Positions 1 through 8,900 of a stretch of 64,000 nucleotides of DNA are shown here, piece by piece. Position numbers and translations under genes: made by a program. Within the stretch, counting starts at the first letter, position 1. Every line of letters starts with the position of its first letter. The stretch spans positions 3,448,001-3,512,000 of the forward strand of contig NC_011772.1 in assembly GCF_000021305.1 (NCBI RefSeq), in the 5' to 3' direction. A model generated the notes under the pieces. It made no database searches. It had not been told where the DNA came from and saw only the letters and a list, made by a program, of their open reading frames with translations. Source of the stretch: Bacillus cereus G9842. GTDB lineage: Bacteria > Bacillota > Bacilli > Bacillales > Bacillaceae_G.

Positions 1-7
1 GAATAAT

Positions 8-613
8 TTACACGTTAGGTTTATCTGTTAATGCAGTAACAATCCTGTCCACTAAGTCTTCTGGCATCCATTCATGATTTGTATCGTTCGTTTCATTTGG
101 CCCTAAAGAATCAATAAACTTTTTAAACTTTGGAAATAAAACAATAGAAGTGATCCAATGTATCGTATGATTTATGGAGAAGAAATGAAAAACTCCTTGC
201 TTTTCACCCTCCTGTAATATTTCTTTTAACTGTTCAAAATTACCTATGAAATACGGTTTAATCTTTTCTAATCGTGCACTTTCCTTAATAATCTCCTCAT
301 ATGCCAATGATCCAATTTCAGGGTTCTCTTTTATATGTTTAGTAAAAACCGTTAAATATTCTCTAAGGGCATCGATAGGTTTAAATTGATTCTTCTCAAG
401 AAAATTGGGTAGCTCATTAGCAAGACCATATTTCTTAAACACCTCATAATATAGGTTTTCTTTCCCATTAAAATAGTAAGAGGCCATAGCAACATTCACT
501 TTCGCTTCTTTTGCGATTTCTTGTATGCTCGTACCTTCGTAGCCACGCTCTCCAAATTTTTTCTTAGCAGCCTTTAAGATATTTTCCATCGTCTGCTCTC
601 GAGATTTCCCCAT
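8..613 (-). CDS. hlyIIR: HlyIIR, TetR-family repressor of hemolysin II
   Basis: This is the dedicated repressor of hlyII. It is 201 residues long, the usual length for HlyIIR, with an N-terminal TetR helix-turn-helix (about residues 10-55, including TSIQEIAKEAKVNVAMASYY) and an all-helical C-terminal ligand/dimer domain. I chose the ATG at 613 because GAGGTG precedes it, and a longer frame that begins at 643 has no ribosome site. It lies downstream of hlyII on the same strand, separated by a terminator and a bcr1 repeat, so it is probably transcribed on its own. Its target should be the 44-bp inverted repeat at 2560-2603. The gene is intact, with no frameshift. Confidence 0.93.
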   Translation of the reverse strand: MGKSREQTMENILKAAKKKFGERGYEGTSIQEIAKEAKVNVAMASYYFNGKENLYYEVFKKYGLANELPNFLEKNQFKPIDALREYLTVFTKHIKENPEIGSLAYEEIIKESARLEKIKPYFIGNFEQLKEILQEGEKQGVFHFFSINHTIHWITSIVLFPKFKKFIDSLGPNETNDTNHEWMPEDLVDRIVTALTDKPNV

Positions 614-870
614 TTCACACACCTCAAATAGTATATATTTCACTTCAAAAACCCAATAAGGACTTTGAATAGAGTATCTTTTTAATGAAATTTAATTATA
701 TATTTAAAGTGGTAACTTAACAACCGATGAAGTTCTGATTACTTTAAACAATATCCCCTTGCGTAGCATCAATAGTTTTCAAATACTTTACGCTCTTTTC
801 TAATTGAGTAAAAGAATAGACAAAAAACATCTAATTTTATCTTAATTTCGTGTGCGAATAAAAACATAAT

Positions 871-913
871 AAGGACCAAAGTTTATCCATTTTATAGATA
901 AACTTTGGTCCTT
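871..913 (-). terminator. Intrinsic terminator after hlyII
   Basis: A perfect 17-bp stem (871-887 with 897-913) surrounds a 9-base loop. On the minus strand it is followed by a T-rich stretch, so it should end the hlyII transcript before hlyIIR. It lies about 210 bp past the hlyII stop because bcr1 copy A sits in between. A diverged version of this hairpin occurs at 13122-13165. Confidence 0.75.
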
Positions 914-936
914 TCGTTACATTATACAGATTTAAA

Positions 937-1063
937 ATAAAATGAAACTTTAATCAGCCCTCACCAATCAGGCTTTTAGGTGCAGCAGGGCCCCCACCTA
1001 ACTTCTTTGCTTCCGCTGAATTTTGTGGTGAGGGGTCTTACTGCCCACAAATAGCGGGATAAA
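937..1063 (+). repeat. bcr1 repeat, copy A (short form)
   Basis: A 127-bp copy of the B. cereus group repeat bcr1. It is bounded by ATAAA direct repeats (937-941 and 1059-1063), which fits the TTTAT-type target duplication described for bcr1. It shares the TGAAACTTTAATCA start, the CTTCTTTGCTTCC core and the ATAGCGGGATAAA end with the other copies, but lacks the first long hairpin seen in copies C and E. It has no coding capacity and lies between the hlyII stop and its terminator. Confidence 0.85.
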
Positions 1064-1120
1064 CTAGTATACTCGTAGCTTGATGAGAGAATTATCCATC
1101 AATCGTCCATCATTTTCTGA

Positions 1121-2359
1121 CTAGATCTGTTTAATCTCGATATAAGGTCCTTTAATGTTTAATTTGTTAATATCATTAGATATATTGCCTACAGTTGATT
1201 TTTCATTAAAAGTATAGACCTTTTCACCATTTACAAAGATACCCCAATTCTTATCTTCATAACTGATACCATAACCAGCATTGCTAGACGTAGCTTTGAG
1301 TTGATTTCCATTCATTGAAAGAGATAACTTCCCTTTTCCTTTGTTAAGTTTATCATTCACGCTGTTGATACTATTCATTTGTTCTTCAAGGAATTTTTGG
1401 TTATCAAGAGTAACTTGATGGTTTTTCCAGTCTAATTTATAGTGGTTCGTAAAGAATTCATTATATGTATCTTTATTATTTGTTCCCCACCATTTTGAAC
1501 TTACCCACTCAATATTGTACTGATCTGAAATTCTACGATTTGTTATTTTTAAATCTGATGTAGTTTCTGTTTTATCAGCAGTAATAACCGCTACTACGTT
1601 TGGAGAAAAACCATATCCTGTTAAAGCTGGTACTGTATCTTTTGAAACAAAATTATTCGTCCCTTCATTATAACTACGTGATTTCATAAATAGTTGATTA
1701 CCATAGAAAGTATTGAATGAATCACGATTATAAATTCCCCACTCTGGGAAATTAAATGATTGGAATCCTACTTTCCAATTTAATTTCTTATCTGTGTGAG
1801 TCTCTAATACCGTTTTATAATCTACTTGATCATAAGATACACTTTCTTTCCAAGCAAAGCTACCTGTGATACTTGCATCGGCATTTGGCCCTTTATCATT
1901 TACTCCTACTTTAACACTTCCACCAAGTGTATACCCTACCTCAGAAGTGACCTTTGCTGAAGTCATTGTATTAACTGGGGCAGCTTTATGGAACTGAGCA
2001 CTATCACCACTTGTTATTTCTGCTTCAGTATGATAAGCTGATGGCCATTTTAAGCCTGCGTTATAGTATCCACTATTAACTGTATATTTAGCATCAATAT
2101 TACTACCATCAGTGGTCACAATTGCAATCTTTTTATCTGCGTAAGGATCCTCAATAAAAGAAACCTTTATCGAATTTTTGATATTCTGCTTCATGTCATA
2201 AGTAGTTTTAAAACTATTATAGACCTTCCCACCATTTTGAAGATTTTCTACAGTTCCTTTAGAATCTGCAAATGCAGATGTTGCTTGTAAACTAAATGAT
2301 CCAGACATAATAACGGACGCTACCGCAACACATTTAGCTATTTCTTTTGCTTTTTTCAT
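1121..2359 (-). CDS. hlyII: Hemolysin II, beta-barrel pore-forming toxin
   Basis: A secreted pore-forming toxin of the staphylococcal alpha-toxin family that lyses host cells by oligomerising into a membrane beta-barrel. The protein is 412 residues, the exact length known for HlyII. Residues 1-31 are a signal peptide (cleavage near AFA/DSKG), the central part is the leukocidin fold, and the last ~94 residues are the C-terminal extension special to HlyII, ending GPYIEIKQI with Pro405 conserved. I start at ATG 2359, 11 bases after AAGGAG; an in-frame GTG at 2371 overlaps that ribosome site. The promoter region carries a HlyIIR operator and a Fur-type palindrome. A broken copy of the 3' end lies at 13247-13375. 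Confidence 0.95.
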   Translation of the reverse strand: MKKAKEIAKCVAVASVIMSGSFSLQATSAFADSKGTVENLQNGGKVYNSFKTTYDMKQNIKNSIKVSFIEDPYADKKIAIVTTDGSNIDAKYTVNSGYYNAGLKWPSAYHTEAEITSGDSAQFHKAAPVNTMTSAKVTSEVGYTLGGSVKVGVNDKGPNADASITGSFAWKESVSYDQVDYKTVLETHTDKKLNWKVGFQSFNFPEWGIYNRDSFNTFYGNQLFMKSRSYNEGTNNFVSKDTVPALTGYGFSPNVVAVITADKTETTSDLKITNRRISDQYNIEWVSSKWWGTNNKDTYNEFFTNHYKLDWKNHQVTLDNQKFLEEQMNSINSVNDKLNKGKGKLSLSMNGNQLKATSSNAGYGISYEDKNWGIFVNGEKVYTFNEKSTVGNISNDINKLNIKGPYIEIKQI

Positions 2360-2446
2360 ACAGACAGCCACTCCTTCTTAAACATTTAAAAGATATAAAT
2401 ATATTATTTCTAGTTCGCAAAAATAGAGATAGATTCATAGCCATAC

Positions 2447-2476
2447 AATATAGAAATTCATTAACTTTTATGACAC
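2447..2476 (-). promoter_or_regulatory. Possible hlyII promoter
   Basis: On the minus strand GTGTCA (2471-2476) and TATATT (2447-2452) are separated by 18 bp and lie about 90 bp before the hlyII start codon, downstream of both operator-like palindromes. The -35 match is poor, so the exact start is uncertain. Confidence 0.35.
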
Positions 2477-2513
2477 TAACTAAAAACACATGTTTCACTA
2501 ATCTTCCTCTCAC

Positions 2514-2540
2514 TATTATTGATAACTATTATCAATAATA
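2514..2540. promoter_or_regulatory. Fur-type operator upstream of hlyII
   Basis: A perfect 12-3-12 palindrome (2514-2525 with 2529-2540, centre CTA) whose inner arms read TTGATAA and TTATCAA. This resembles a Fur box (GATAATGATAATCATTATC). Iron control of hlyII through Fur is established for B. cereus, which supports the assignment. It lies between the HlyIIR operator and the probable promoter. Confidence 0.7.
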
Positions 2541-2559
2541 TTAAAACATAAAATAAAAA

Positions 2560-2603
2560 TTTAAACAATAATTTTAAATACAAATTTAAAATTATTGTTT
2601 AAA
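2560..2603. promoter_or_regulatory. HlyIIR operator (44-bp inverted repeat)
   Basis: A perfect inverted repeat with 20-bp arms (2560-2579 and 2584-2603) around a 4-base centre ACAA, 44 bp in all. A 44-bp perfect inverted repeat upstream of the hlyII promoter is the published HlyIIR binding site, and size and position agree. Confidence 0.88.
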
Positions 2604-2610
2604 AAAATAC

Positions 2611-2649
2611 AAAAAAATTATAGAATTCTTCATTTCGAGAATTACTATA
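2611..2649 (-). terminator. Terminator of the SLH-amidase gene
   Basis: On the minus strand a hairpin with arms TATAG(T)AATTCT and AGAATTCTATA (2619-2649) is followed by a run of seven T (2611-2617). It lies about 15 bp past the amidase stop and ends that transcript before the hlyII control region. Confidence 0.65.
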
Positions 2650-2663
2650 TTTTCAATTACTTA

Positions 2664-3896
2664 TTACAGCCTATATTCAGATACATTATTTCCTTTCCAT
2701 TCATAATAATCTAAAATCCCTTCATAAATGGCTTCTGCTGCAATTTGTCTGCCATCTTCCGTAGATAATTTACTGTAATCAATACCATTATCTATAAACG
2801 CCAGTTCCGTCAACACAGCTGGCATGTCATTTTCCCTTATTACATGAAGGTCTCCATGTTTAACTCCTCTGTCTCGTGTTTGAAGTGCCTCTACTAAACG
2901 TGTTTGAATTTTTTCTGCTAAAACACGACTTTCTTCCACATGAGGATTTGTTTTTTCGGATTTAGAAGATTTATAGTAATATGTTTCTGTCCCTTTTGCA
3001 TTACCATTAAAAGCATTTGCATGTACGCTTATAAAGATATCACCCTGATTTTTCTTAGCAAATTTAACACGTTCCTGTAAAGAACTTTTTTGATCATGCC
3101 CCGGTCTATTATCAGATTGACGAGTTAATAAAACTGTAAATGGTGTATGCTTTTCAAGTAATTGTTGTAGACGTAAAGAAGTGTCTAGTACAATCTTACT
3201 TTCAGGTAATCCCTTTGTGGATTTCCCAGGATCTTCGCCACCATGTCCAGGATCAATAATGATTGTTTTGCTTTCTAATGGGTTTTGGGGACGATGTTGC
3301 ATCATATCTGTTTTTGCAGTAAGTTGAGCAGCTTCAGCACGTGTTATAAATCTATTTGGTTGCCAACCGTTCTCAGTACCATTGGAAATTTTCAAACCGA
3401 TTAAAATATTGGCATATTTTTCTCCCCAATGCCCTTTTAAATCTTCAAATTTAACCTGCTCATTATGATTTGCTGCGCTTTGTAGTTTATATGCATTTAC
3501 TAGCATCGTAGCCATAGCAGCACGAGTTACTTTTCCGGATGGATTGAAGATTCCATTTCCCTCACCTTTAACAATACCAGCTTTTTCAGCAGCAGCAATA
3601 TACGGAGTAGCCCAGTGGTTTTGTGAATCTGTAAATGATGGTTTTGCATTAGAGTCAATTTGTATACCTAAAACTTTTGTCATAATTTTTGTAGCCGAAG
3701 CTCTGTCTAATGAGTCATTTGAACCGAACGTTCCGTCTGGATAGCCATTCAATACCTGTTTATCAACTAAATAATTAACGGATTTGTCCGCCCATGCAGG
3801 AACATCTGGGAACTTATGAGTATTTGCAAATGTATTAGATGAGTAGGTTAATAGACTTCCAGCAAGAATTCCTGTAGCAATTAATTTGTATTTCAA
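2664..3896 (-). CDS. SLH-domain N-acetylmuramoyl-L-alanine amidase
   Basis: A cell-wall hydrolase that cuts the amide bond between muramic acid and L-alanine of peptidoglycan. It is 410 residues. Residues 1-25 are a signal peptide. Three SLH domains follow (about 28-80, 86-140, 148-195), which bind pyruvylated secondary cell-wall polymer. An Amidase_3 domain spans about 210-400. Zinc ligands appear as H218 (DPGHGG), E232 and H292 (SVHANA), with catalytic E364 (LTELAFI), so the enzyme should be active. The B. cereus group has many SLH-anchored hydrolases and I cannot name which one this is. It has its own terminator and a long upstream gap. Confidence 0.9.
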   Translation of the reverse strand: MKYKLIATGILAGSLLTYSSNTFANTHKFPDVPAWADKSVNYLVDKQVLNGYPDGTFGSNDSLDRASATKIMTKVLGIQIDSNAKPSFTDSQNHWATPYIAAAEKAGIVKGEGNGIFNPSGKVTRAAMATMLVNAYKLQSAANHNEQVKFEDLKGHWGEKYANILIGLKISNGTENGWQPNRFITRAEAAQLTAKTDMMQHRPQNPLESKTIIIDPGHGGEDPGKSTKGLPESKIVLDTSLRLQQLLEKHTPFTVLLTRQSDNRPGHDQKSSLQERVKFAKKNQGDIFISVHANAFNGNAKGTETYYYKSSKSEKTNPHVEESRVLAEKIQTRLVEALQTRDRGVKHGDLHVIRENDMPAVLTELAFIDNGIDYSKLSTEDGRQIAAEAIYEGILDYYEWKGNNVSEYRL

Positions 3897-4377
3897 AATG
3901 TAACACCTCTATCAAATTATTACAATTTGGTAAATATATCATTTATAATTAATCTTTAAATAATACGACCTTGAATAAAGAATAGATTAAGTTGTTTATA
4001 TTAATATATATCAGATAATAAATTTAAAATCGAATTATTGCTCCAAAAATAATCCTCGGACATACACTTATAGATAAAGATTATTAAATATACTCACCAA
4101 CATTGTGTAACTAGTATAGTTACTTATACATACGAGTGTCAATTAAAATAACCTTACAATTTTGTAAGATAATCACCTTAATAGTAAATCAAGTAATTAT
4201 TAAATAATATAACTAGTTACTAGATATAATAAAATAACACTCTTAAATTTTGAACAAAAACTAATTGTTTTGATAGGAAAATAACTTATAACACCCACAT
4301 TGTTAACAATGCTTTTGAATCCTACTTTACTCTATAATTCTCTGTTATATCCCAACGTGAATGCTCCTATAATATAG

Positions 4378-4464
4378 TCAATTGCTGCAATGAATATATT
4401 CCCTCAAAAAACATCTCCAGAAGCCATCGAAAGTAGCCTTTATTAATACACCTACACAATCCAT
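4378..4464 (-). CDS. Possible 28-residue peptide or gene relic
   Basis: A short frame with a strong ribosome site (AGGGGAG, 7 bases before ATG) encodes a peptide beginning MDCVGVLIKATFDGF. After its stop, another frame continues with protein-like sequence (IAAIDYIIGAFTLGYNREL, then stop). The two parts together could be a formerly longer hydrophobic protein of about 45 residues broken by small indels. I recognise no family. Confidence 0.3.
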   Translation of the reverse strand: MDCVGVLIKATFDGFWRCFLREYIHCSN

Positions 4465-4504
4465 CTTTTCACTCCCCTAAGACATCCTCAAATTTTACAA
4501 GGAA

Positions 4505-4535
4505 TGAAAAAAGAAGAGGGATACCTTCCCTCTTC
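4505..4535 (-). terminator. Terminator of the VanY-type gene
   Basis: A 9-bp stem (GAAGAGGGA with TCCCTCTTC, 4513-4521 and 4527-4535) is followed on the minus strand by six T (4507-4512). It lies about 95 bp past the carboxypeptidase stop. Confidence 0.8.
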
Positions 4536-4627
4536 ACTAAAAAAATTAAAAAACACCTTAATTTATATCCCCTGCCTTTTACAATCTCACGTCTATTGAT
4601 AGCCCGTTTAATTCTTCAATTCTATTT

Positions 4628-5371
4628 TCATAGATTCATGTATTCTTCTAAAGTCTGCTTTTGTTCATATATATTTTCAGCAATATCTCCTACATAGCGA
4701 ATATGCCAAGGTTCATATGCATAACCTGTAATACTTTCCTTCCCCTTAGGATAACGAATGATAAACCCTGCACGATGCGCGTTTTCTTTCAGCCATTTTC
4801 CTTCCTTCGTATTAGCAAAAGATAGCTCTAATTCATTGTTCGCACTTTTAGAAGAAACATCCATTGTTAACCCTGTTTGATGTTCGCTATGTCCTGGTTT
4901 TGCCGAGAAGCGATCCGTATGCTCTTGTCCTTTTCTTTTCACATTGTTCGCATACAGTCGTTGTTGATAGTCATAGGAACGAAATCCCGAAACAGCATTT
5001 AACTGAATCCCCTCCTGCTTTGCTAAATCAAATAACTTTTCCAGTGCTTCTGCCGCCTCTTTACGGAGGTGGCTCTTTTCTACCGTTCCACTAAATGAGA
5101 ATGGTACATTTGGTACAACTAAATCCTCTGGTTTATAGTCTTCGGGTAATCCATATTCCTTATTAACTACAGCCTGTATACTAGCAAAAGAACTTTCATT
5201 GTATTTTGATTGCCCTTTTCCTCTACTATCTTTCTCTTTATTTATGGAGTTTTCACGAGATTCATAGTTCGTCTTATCTGGTTCTTTACCAATAGATTGA
5301 TTGGTGTAAATTATAAAAATACCTAACATCATAATTACACAACTGAAAATCCCTACTAATTTAAGTCTCAT
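4628..5371 (-). CDS. VanY-family D-alanyl-D-alanine carboxypeptidase
   Basis: A zinc peptidase that trims the terminal D-Ala from peptidoglycan stem peptides. It is 247 residues. An N-terminal hydrophobic segment (about 4-22) acts as an uncleaved anchor or signal, followed by a polar linker to about residue 65 and the VanY domain (about 100-235). The motif SEHQTGLTMD supplies zinc ligands H164 and D171, EPWH supplies catalytic E220 and third ligand H223, and GFRSYDYQ is the usual substrate-side motif. The ribosome site is AAGGAA 9 bases before ATG. There is no vancomycin-resistance context, so this is an ordinary cell-wall enzyme. Confidence 0.88.
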   Translation of the reverse strand: MRLKLVGIFSCVIMMLGIFIIYTNQSIGKEPDKTNYESRENSINKEKDSRGKGQSKYNESSFASIQAVVNKEYGLPEDYKPEDLVVPNVPFSFSGTVEKSHLRKEAAEALEKLFDLAKQEGIQLNAVSGFRSYDYQQRLYANNVKRKGQEHTDRFSAKPGHSEHQTGLTMDVSSKSANNELELSFANTKEGKWLKENAHRAGFIIRYPKGKESITGYAYEPWHIRYVGDIAENIYEQKQTLEEYMNL

Positions 5372-5506
5372 TATTCATTTCCTTCCTGCAACTCTTACTG
5401 TTTCTCGTTCATAATATCTCAACCATATCAAATTCATATTAATTTGAAGTGAACTTTTGTTCTTAACATATTTCTTAATAGAAAGACTGTATATCCTTCT
5501 ATTTGT

Positions 5507-5537
5507 TTGACATCATTAAGATGCTCACAAATATAAA
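5507..5537 (+). promoter_or_regulatory. Possible sigma-A promoter for the SunI-like gene
   Basis: A consensus TTGACA (5507-5512) is followed 18 bp later by ATATAA (5531-5536). It lies about 95 bp before the start codon of the gene at 5630. The -35 is perfect and the -10 is moderate. Confidence 0.45.
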
Positions 5538-5629
5538 TAAATTCTATGGCTACATATAGATAAAAAATCTAAAAATTTATATAACGAGATTAGAAGTGTA
5601 GCATATTATTGTTGAAGGGTCTTGGTATA

Positions 5630-5884
5630 ATGCTAGGCATTAATGTAAAAAAAACAAATGAAGAGTTAATTATTTCATGGCAATTGGCGGAGATTACAAT
5701 TCCATTACGTGATGTGATTGAGGTTACCGAAGATGCTACCTATGCTGGTGTTGAAGACGTAGATGTAATACGTATTGGAGCAGCTTATGGGACAACAGAC
5801 CGTATTTTAATTAAAACAGTAAAACAAAATTATATATTATTTACTACAAATAAAGTTGCTATTTTAAATGCCATTCAGACTTAA
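5630..5884 (+). CDS. SunI/YnzG-like PH-domain protein
   Basis: An 84-residue protein. The all-beta pattern with [20 protein letters not shown] and the DRILIKT ending resembles the bacterial PH-like family that contains the sublancin immunity protein SunI. I see no signal peptide or clear membrane segment. I start at ATG 5630 (AAGGG 10 bases upstream); the frame is open back to a TTG at 5609. No bacteriocin gene is nearby, so immunity is not supported by context. It shares a bidirectional terminator with the convergent adhesin gene. Confidence 0.65.
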   Translation: MLGINVKKTNEELIISWQLAEITIPLRDVIEVTEDATYAGVEDVDVIRIGAAYGTTDRILIKTVKQNYILFTTNKVAILNAIQT

Positions 5885-5912
5885 ATATAGGAGTTTTCTT
5901 GGCTAAAATGAT

Positions 5913-5956
5913 AAAAATAAGCACATCTTGTTATAAAAACAGATGTGCTTATTTTT
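5913..5956. terminator. Bidirectional terminator
   Basis: A perfect 16-bp stem (AAAAATAAGCACATCT and its complement, 5913-5928 and 5941-5956) has A-rich and T-rich ends. It serves the SunI-like gene on plus and the LPXTG adhesin on minus. Confidence 0.9.
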
Positions 5957-5961
5957 AATTT

Positions 5962-8900
5962 CTATGCATTTTTACGTTTTAAGAAAATCACTCCACCAAC
6001 AATTAACAGTAATGCTCCTGCAGCCATAGAGATCCAACTTGTAAGATTAGTACCTGTTTGTGGTAACCATCCAATTTTAGATTGGATTTCTTTCTTAGGT
6101 TGTGGTTGTTCTTTTACTTGCTCGTTAGGTTGCTCTGGTGTTGGAGTATTTTCATCCGAATTCGGCTGTTCTGGTTTAGGTTGTTCCGGCTTTACCTCTT
6201 TAAATTTCACTGTTTGTCCCTTATCTTCAATTTCAGCGTGAATAGCTATTAATATATTATCTTGATACAGTTCTTCAAATACTACTACTTCTTTACCTTG
6301 TAATGCAGAAGCATTACATGTGAAATCTAGTATGATAGAACCATTCTTCTCTTTAGCAGTAAACTTAGATTCTACTGTTACCTCTTTACCATCAACTAAT
6401 AATGGCTTGTTTGTTGCTTTATCCATTAGTTTACCTTTTACAACGTACTCTTTACCCACGATTAAGTCTTTGTATTCCACTTTATCTTGGATTGTTACAG
6501 ATTTAGAAGCGTCTAACTCTTTAGAACCATCAGCTTTATTTGTAGCTGTCGTTTTAATAGAAGGTTCTACAAACCGAACTGTTTGACCTACATCATTAAT
6601 GTCAGCATGAGTTGCAATTACTTGACCTTCATGTAATAAGTCTTCAAACACGACTACTTCTCTTCCTTGCTGTTCAGCACCAACAAAAGTAAAGTCTAAT
6701 GTTACAAAACCGTTCTTTTCTTTTGCAGTAAACTTCGTTTCAGCTGTTACTTCTTTTCCATCAATTAATAATGGTTTGTTAATAGCTTTGTTCATAAGTT
6801 TACCTTTTACAGTGTACTCTTTACCTACAACTAAGTTAGTATACTCCACTTTGTCTTGAATAGTGATAGAATCCTTTGAATGAATCTCTTTTCCACCATC
6901 AGCTTTGTTTGTAGCTGTCGTTTTTACTGATGGCTTAACGAACTTAACTGTTTGACCTTTATCATTGATATCAGCATGTGTCGTAACAACTTTTCCGTCT
7001 TTCAGTAACTCTTCGAATACTACTACTTCTTTTTCTTCTAAACCAGTTGCATCAAAAGTAAAATCTAGTGTAATAAAACCATTTGCTTCTGTTGGTGTAA
7101 ACTTCGTTTCAGCAGTTACTTCTTTACCATTTACAACTAATGGTTTATTAGTCTCTTTATTCATTAATTTACCTTTTACAGTGTACTCTTTACCTACTTG
7201 TAGATCTTTGTATTCCACTTTATCTTGGATTGTTACAGACTTAGACGTGTGCATTTCTTTTGTACCATCTGTTTTATCAGTAGCTGTTGTTTTTATTGAA
7301 GGAATCTTTTCATCTTTGACAATGTGTTTAATGATTTGACCATTCTCTTTAATTTCAAAAGAGAACGTTTCTTCATTTAATACATAACCTTTTGGTGCAA
7401 CAGTTTCTTTATATGTGTATTTTCCAAATGGTAACTTTTCAAATTTAGCGATTCCTTTATCGTCTGTTTTTCCTTTTACTACTTCTTTTCCTGCTTCGTT
7501 ATAAATCGTAAATTCTGCATTTGGAAGCTTGTTATTTCCATCAGCTACATCTACCTTTGTAATTTCTAGATCACCTTTGATAAGATGATTAACTGCCAAT
7601 AACTCAATAATCTTTCCATGTTCCTTTATTTCGAACATAATTGGTTCTTTAACAAGAACATAACCATTTGGAGAAGCCTTTTCTACAAATGAATATTTAC
7701 CATACGCTAAATCTTTGACGTTAATCTCACCATTTTTATCTGTTTTATATTCACCAATTACTTTTCCACTTGCATCTTTTAGCTCGAATTCTGCACCTTC
7801 TAATTTTTTACTAACATCTTCATTATCCACTTTAAGTAATTTTACACTACCTTTTACTTCTGTATTTTCCACTGTAAAAGTAAGTGTTTTATTGTGCTCT
7901 TTAATTTCAAAAGGATACTTTGTTTTATTTCCAATATATCCATTAGGTGTTTGTGTCTCTAAGAAATAATATTTACCATACGTAAGACCTTCAACGTTTG
8001 CAATTCCATTTTCTTTTGTTACTACTTTTTTCACTTCTTTACCATCTTCAGTGAAGACTGTGAATTCAACATTTGGTAAAACCTTTCCTGAATCACTAAG
8101 CTTTTTAATTTCGATGTTACCTTTTACTTTGTTATTTACTATTTGGACAGCTCCTGTTTCTCCTGTCTTAACTTCAATAGTTTGTGGTTTATCATCTGAA
8201 ACATAGCCTGTTGGTGCTTTAATTTCTTTTAATGTGTAAGTACCAATTGGTAAGTTGTTTAATTCTGCTATACCATCAGCACCAGTCGTGATTTTTCCAA
8301 CTGATTCATTATTTGCATTAAAGACCTCAAATACTGCATCAGCTAAAACTTCTCCATTTTCTCCAACCTTTTTAATTTTTAAAGAACCAGCTGCTTCCCA
8401 ATTTACTGCAAGATCACTACTAAGCTTTTCTTCATTTCTTTCTAATAGTACTGTAGCATTCTGAACAGTATCCGTACCACGGTAAGCAATTGCTTGAACT
8501 TTTGTTAAGTTTGCAGCAACACTTAGATTAAATTCACCTGTTTTAGTATTTTTAGGAATTTGGATACGGAATTTCTCTCCAACTGAAAGTTGATCTTTCA
8601 CTTCACCATTTTCACTAACAATTTTTACTCCATTAGGTGCATTTTTTGCTACTACTTTATAAGAACCACCCTTAGCATTTGTTTGTACTGAATATAGATT
8701 TGTTTCGAAGAATTCACCCTTTAATTCTGCTTTTTGCTTTTCAGCAGGAATCACATTCATAAAAACATCTTGAGTCTCCTCACTATTATTAGCATTACTA
8801 ATAATAGCCTTAGCTGCTTTTTCAACATTTTTATTCTCATGTTTTAATTCATTTACATCAAGTTGACCTAATGCATTCCAAACTGCAAGCTGAGTTGCGT

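Larger units (their letters stand above)
3897..4627. other. 730-bp AT-rich gap with two operator-like palindromes
   Basis: This stretch upstream of the amidase has no normal-sized gene. It holds two perfect short palindromes: GTAACTAGTATAGTTAC at 4108-4124 (7-3-7) and CTTACAATTTTGTAAG at 4153-4168 (7-2-7). It also has one possible small peptide gene (4378-4464) and the VanY-gene terminator (4505-4535). The palindromes could be repressor sites for the amidase, but they lie more than 200 bp from its start. Confidence 0.4.

Noticed and set aside
4628..5371. Vancomycin-resistance function (VanY) together with VanW at 19118
   Set aside because: There is no vanA/vanH/vanX/vanRS context and the two genes are 14 kb apart; both families are common in Bacillus without resistance.
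5630..5884. Lantibiotic or glycocin immunity system around the SunI-like gene
   Set aside because: No bacteriocin precursor, modification enzyme or dedicated transporter gene lies nearby.
6320..7339. Plus-strand frames opposite the VaFE repeats of the adhesin
   Set aside because: They recur once per repeat in the same phase, which marks them as shadows of the repeated coding strand.
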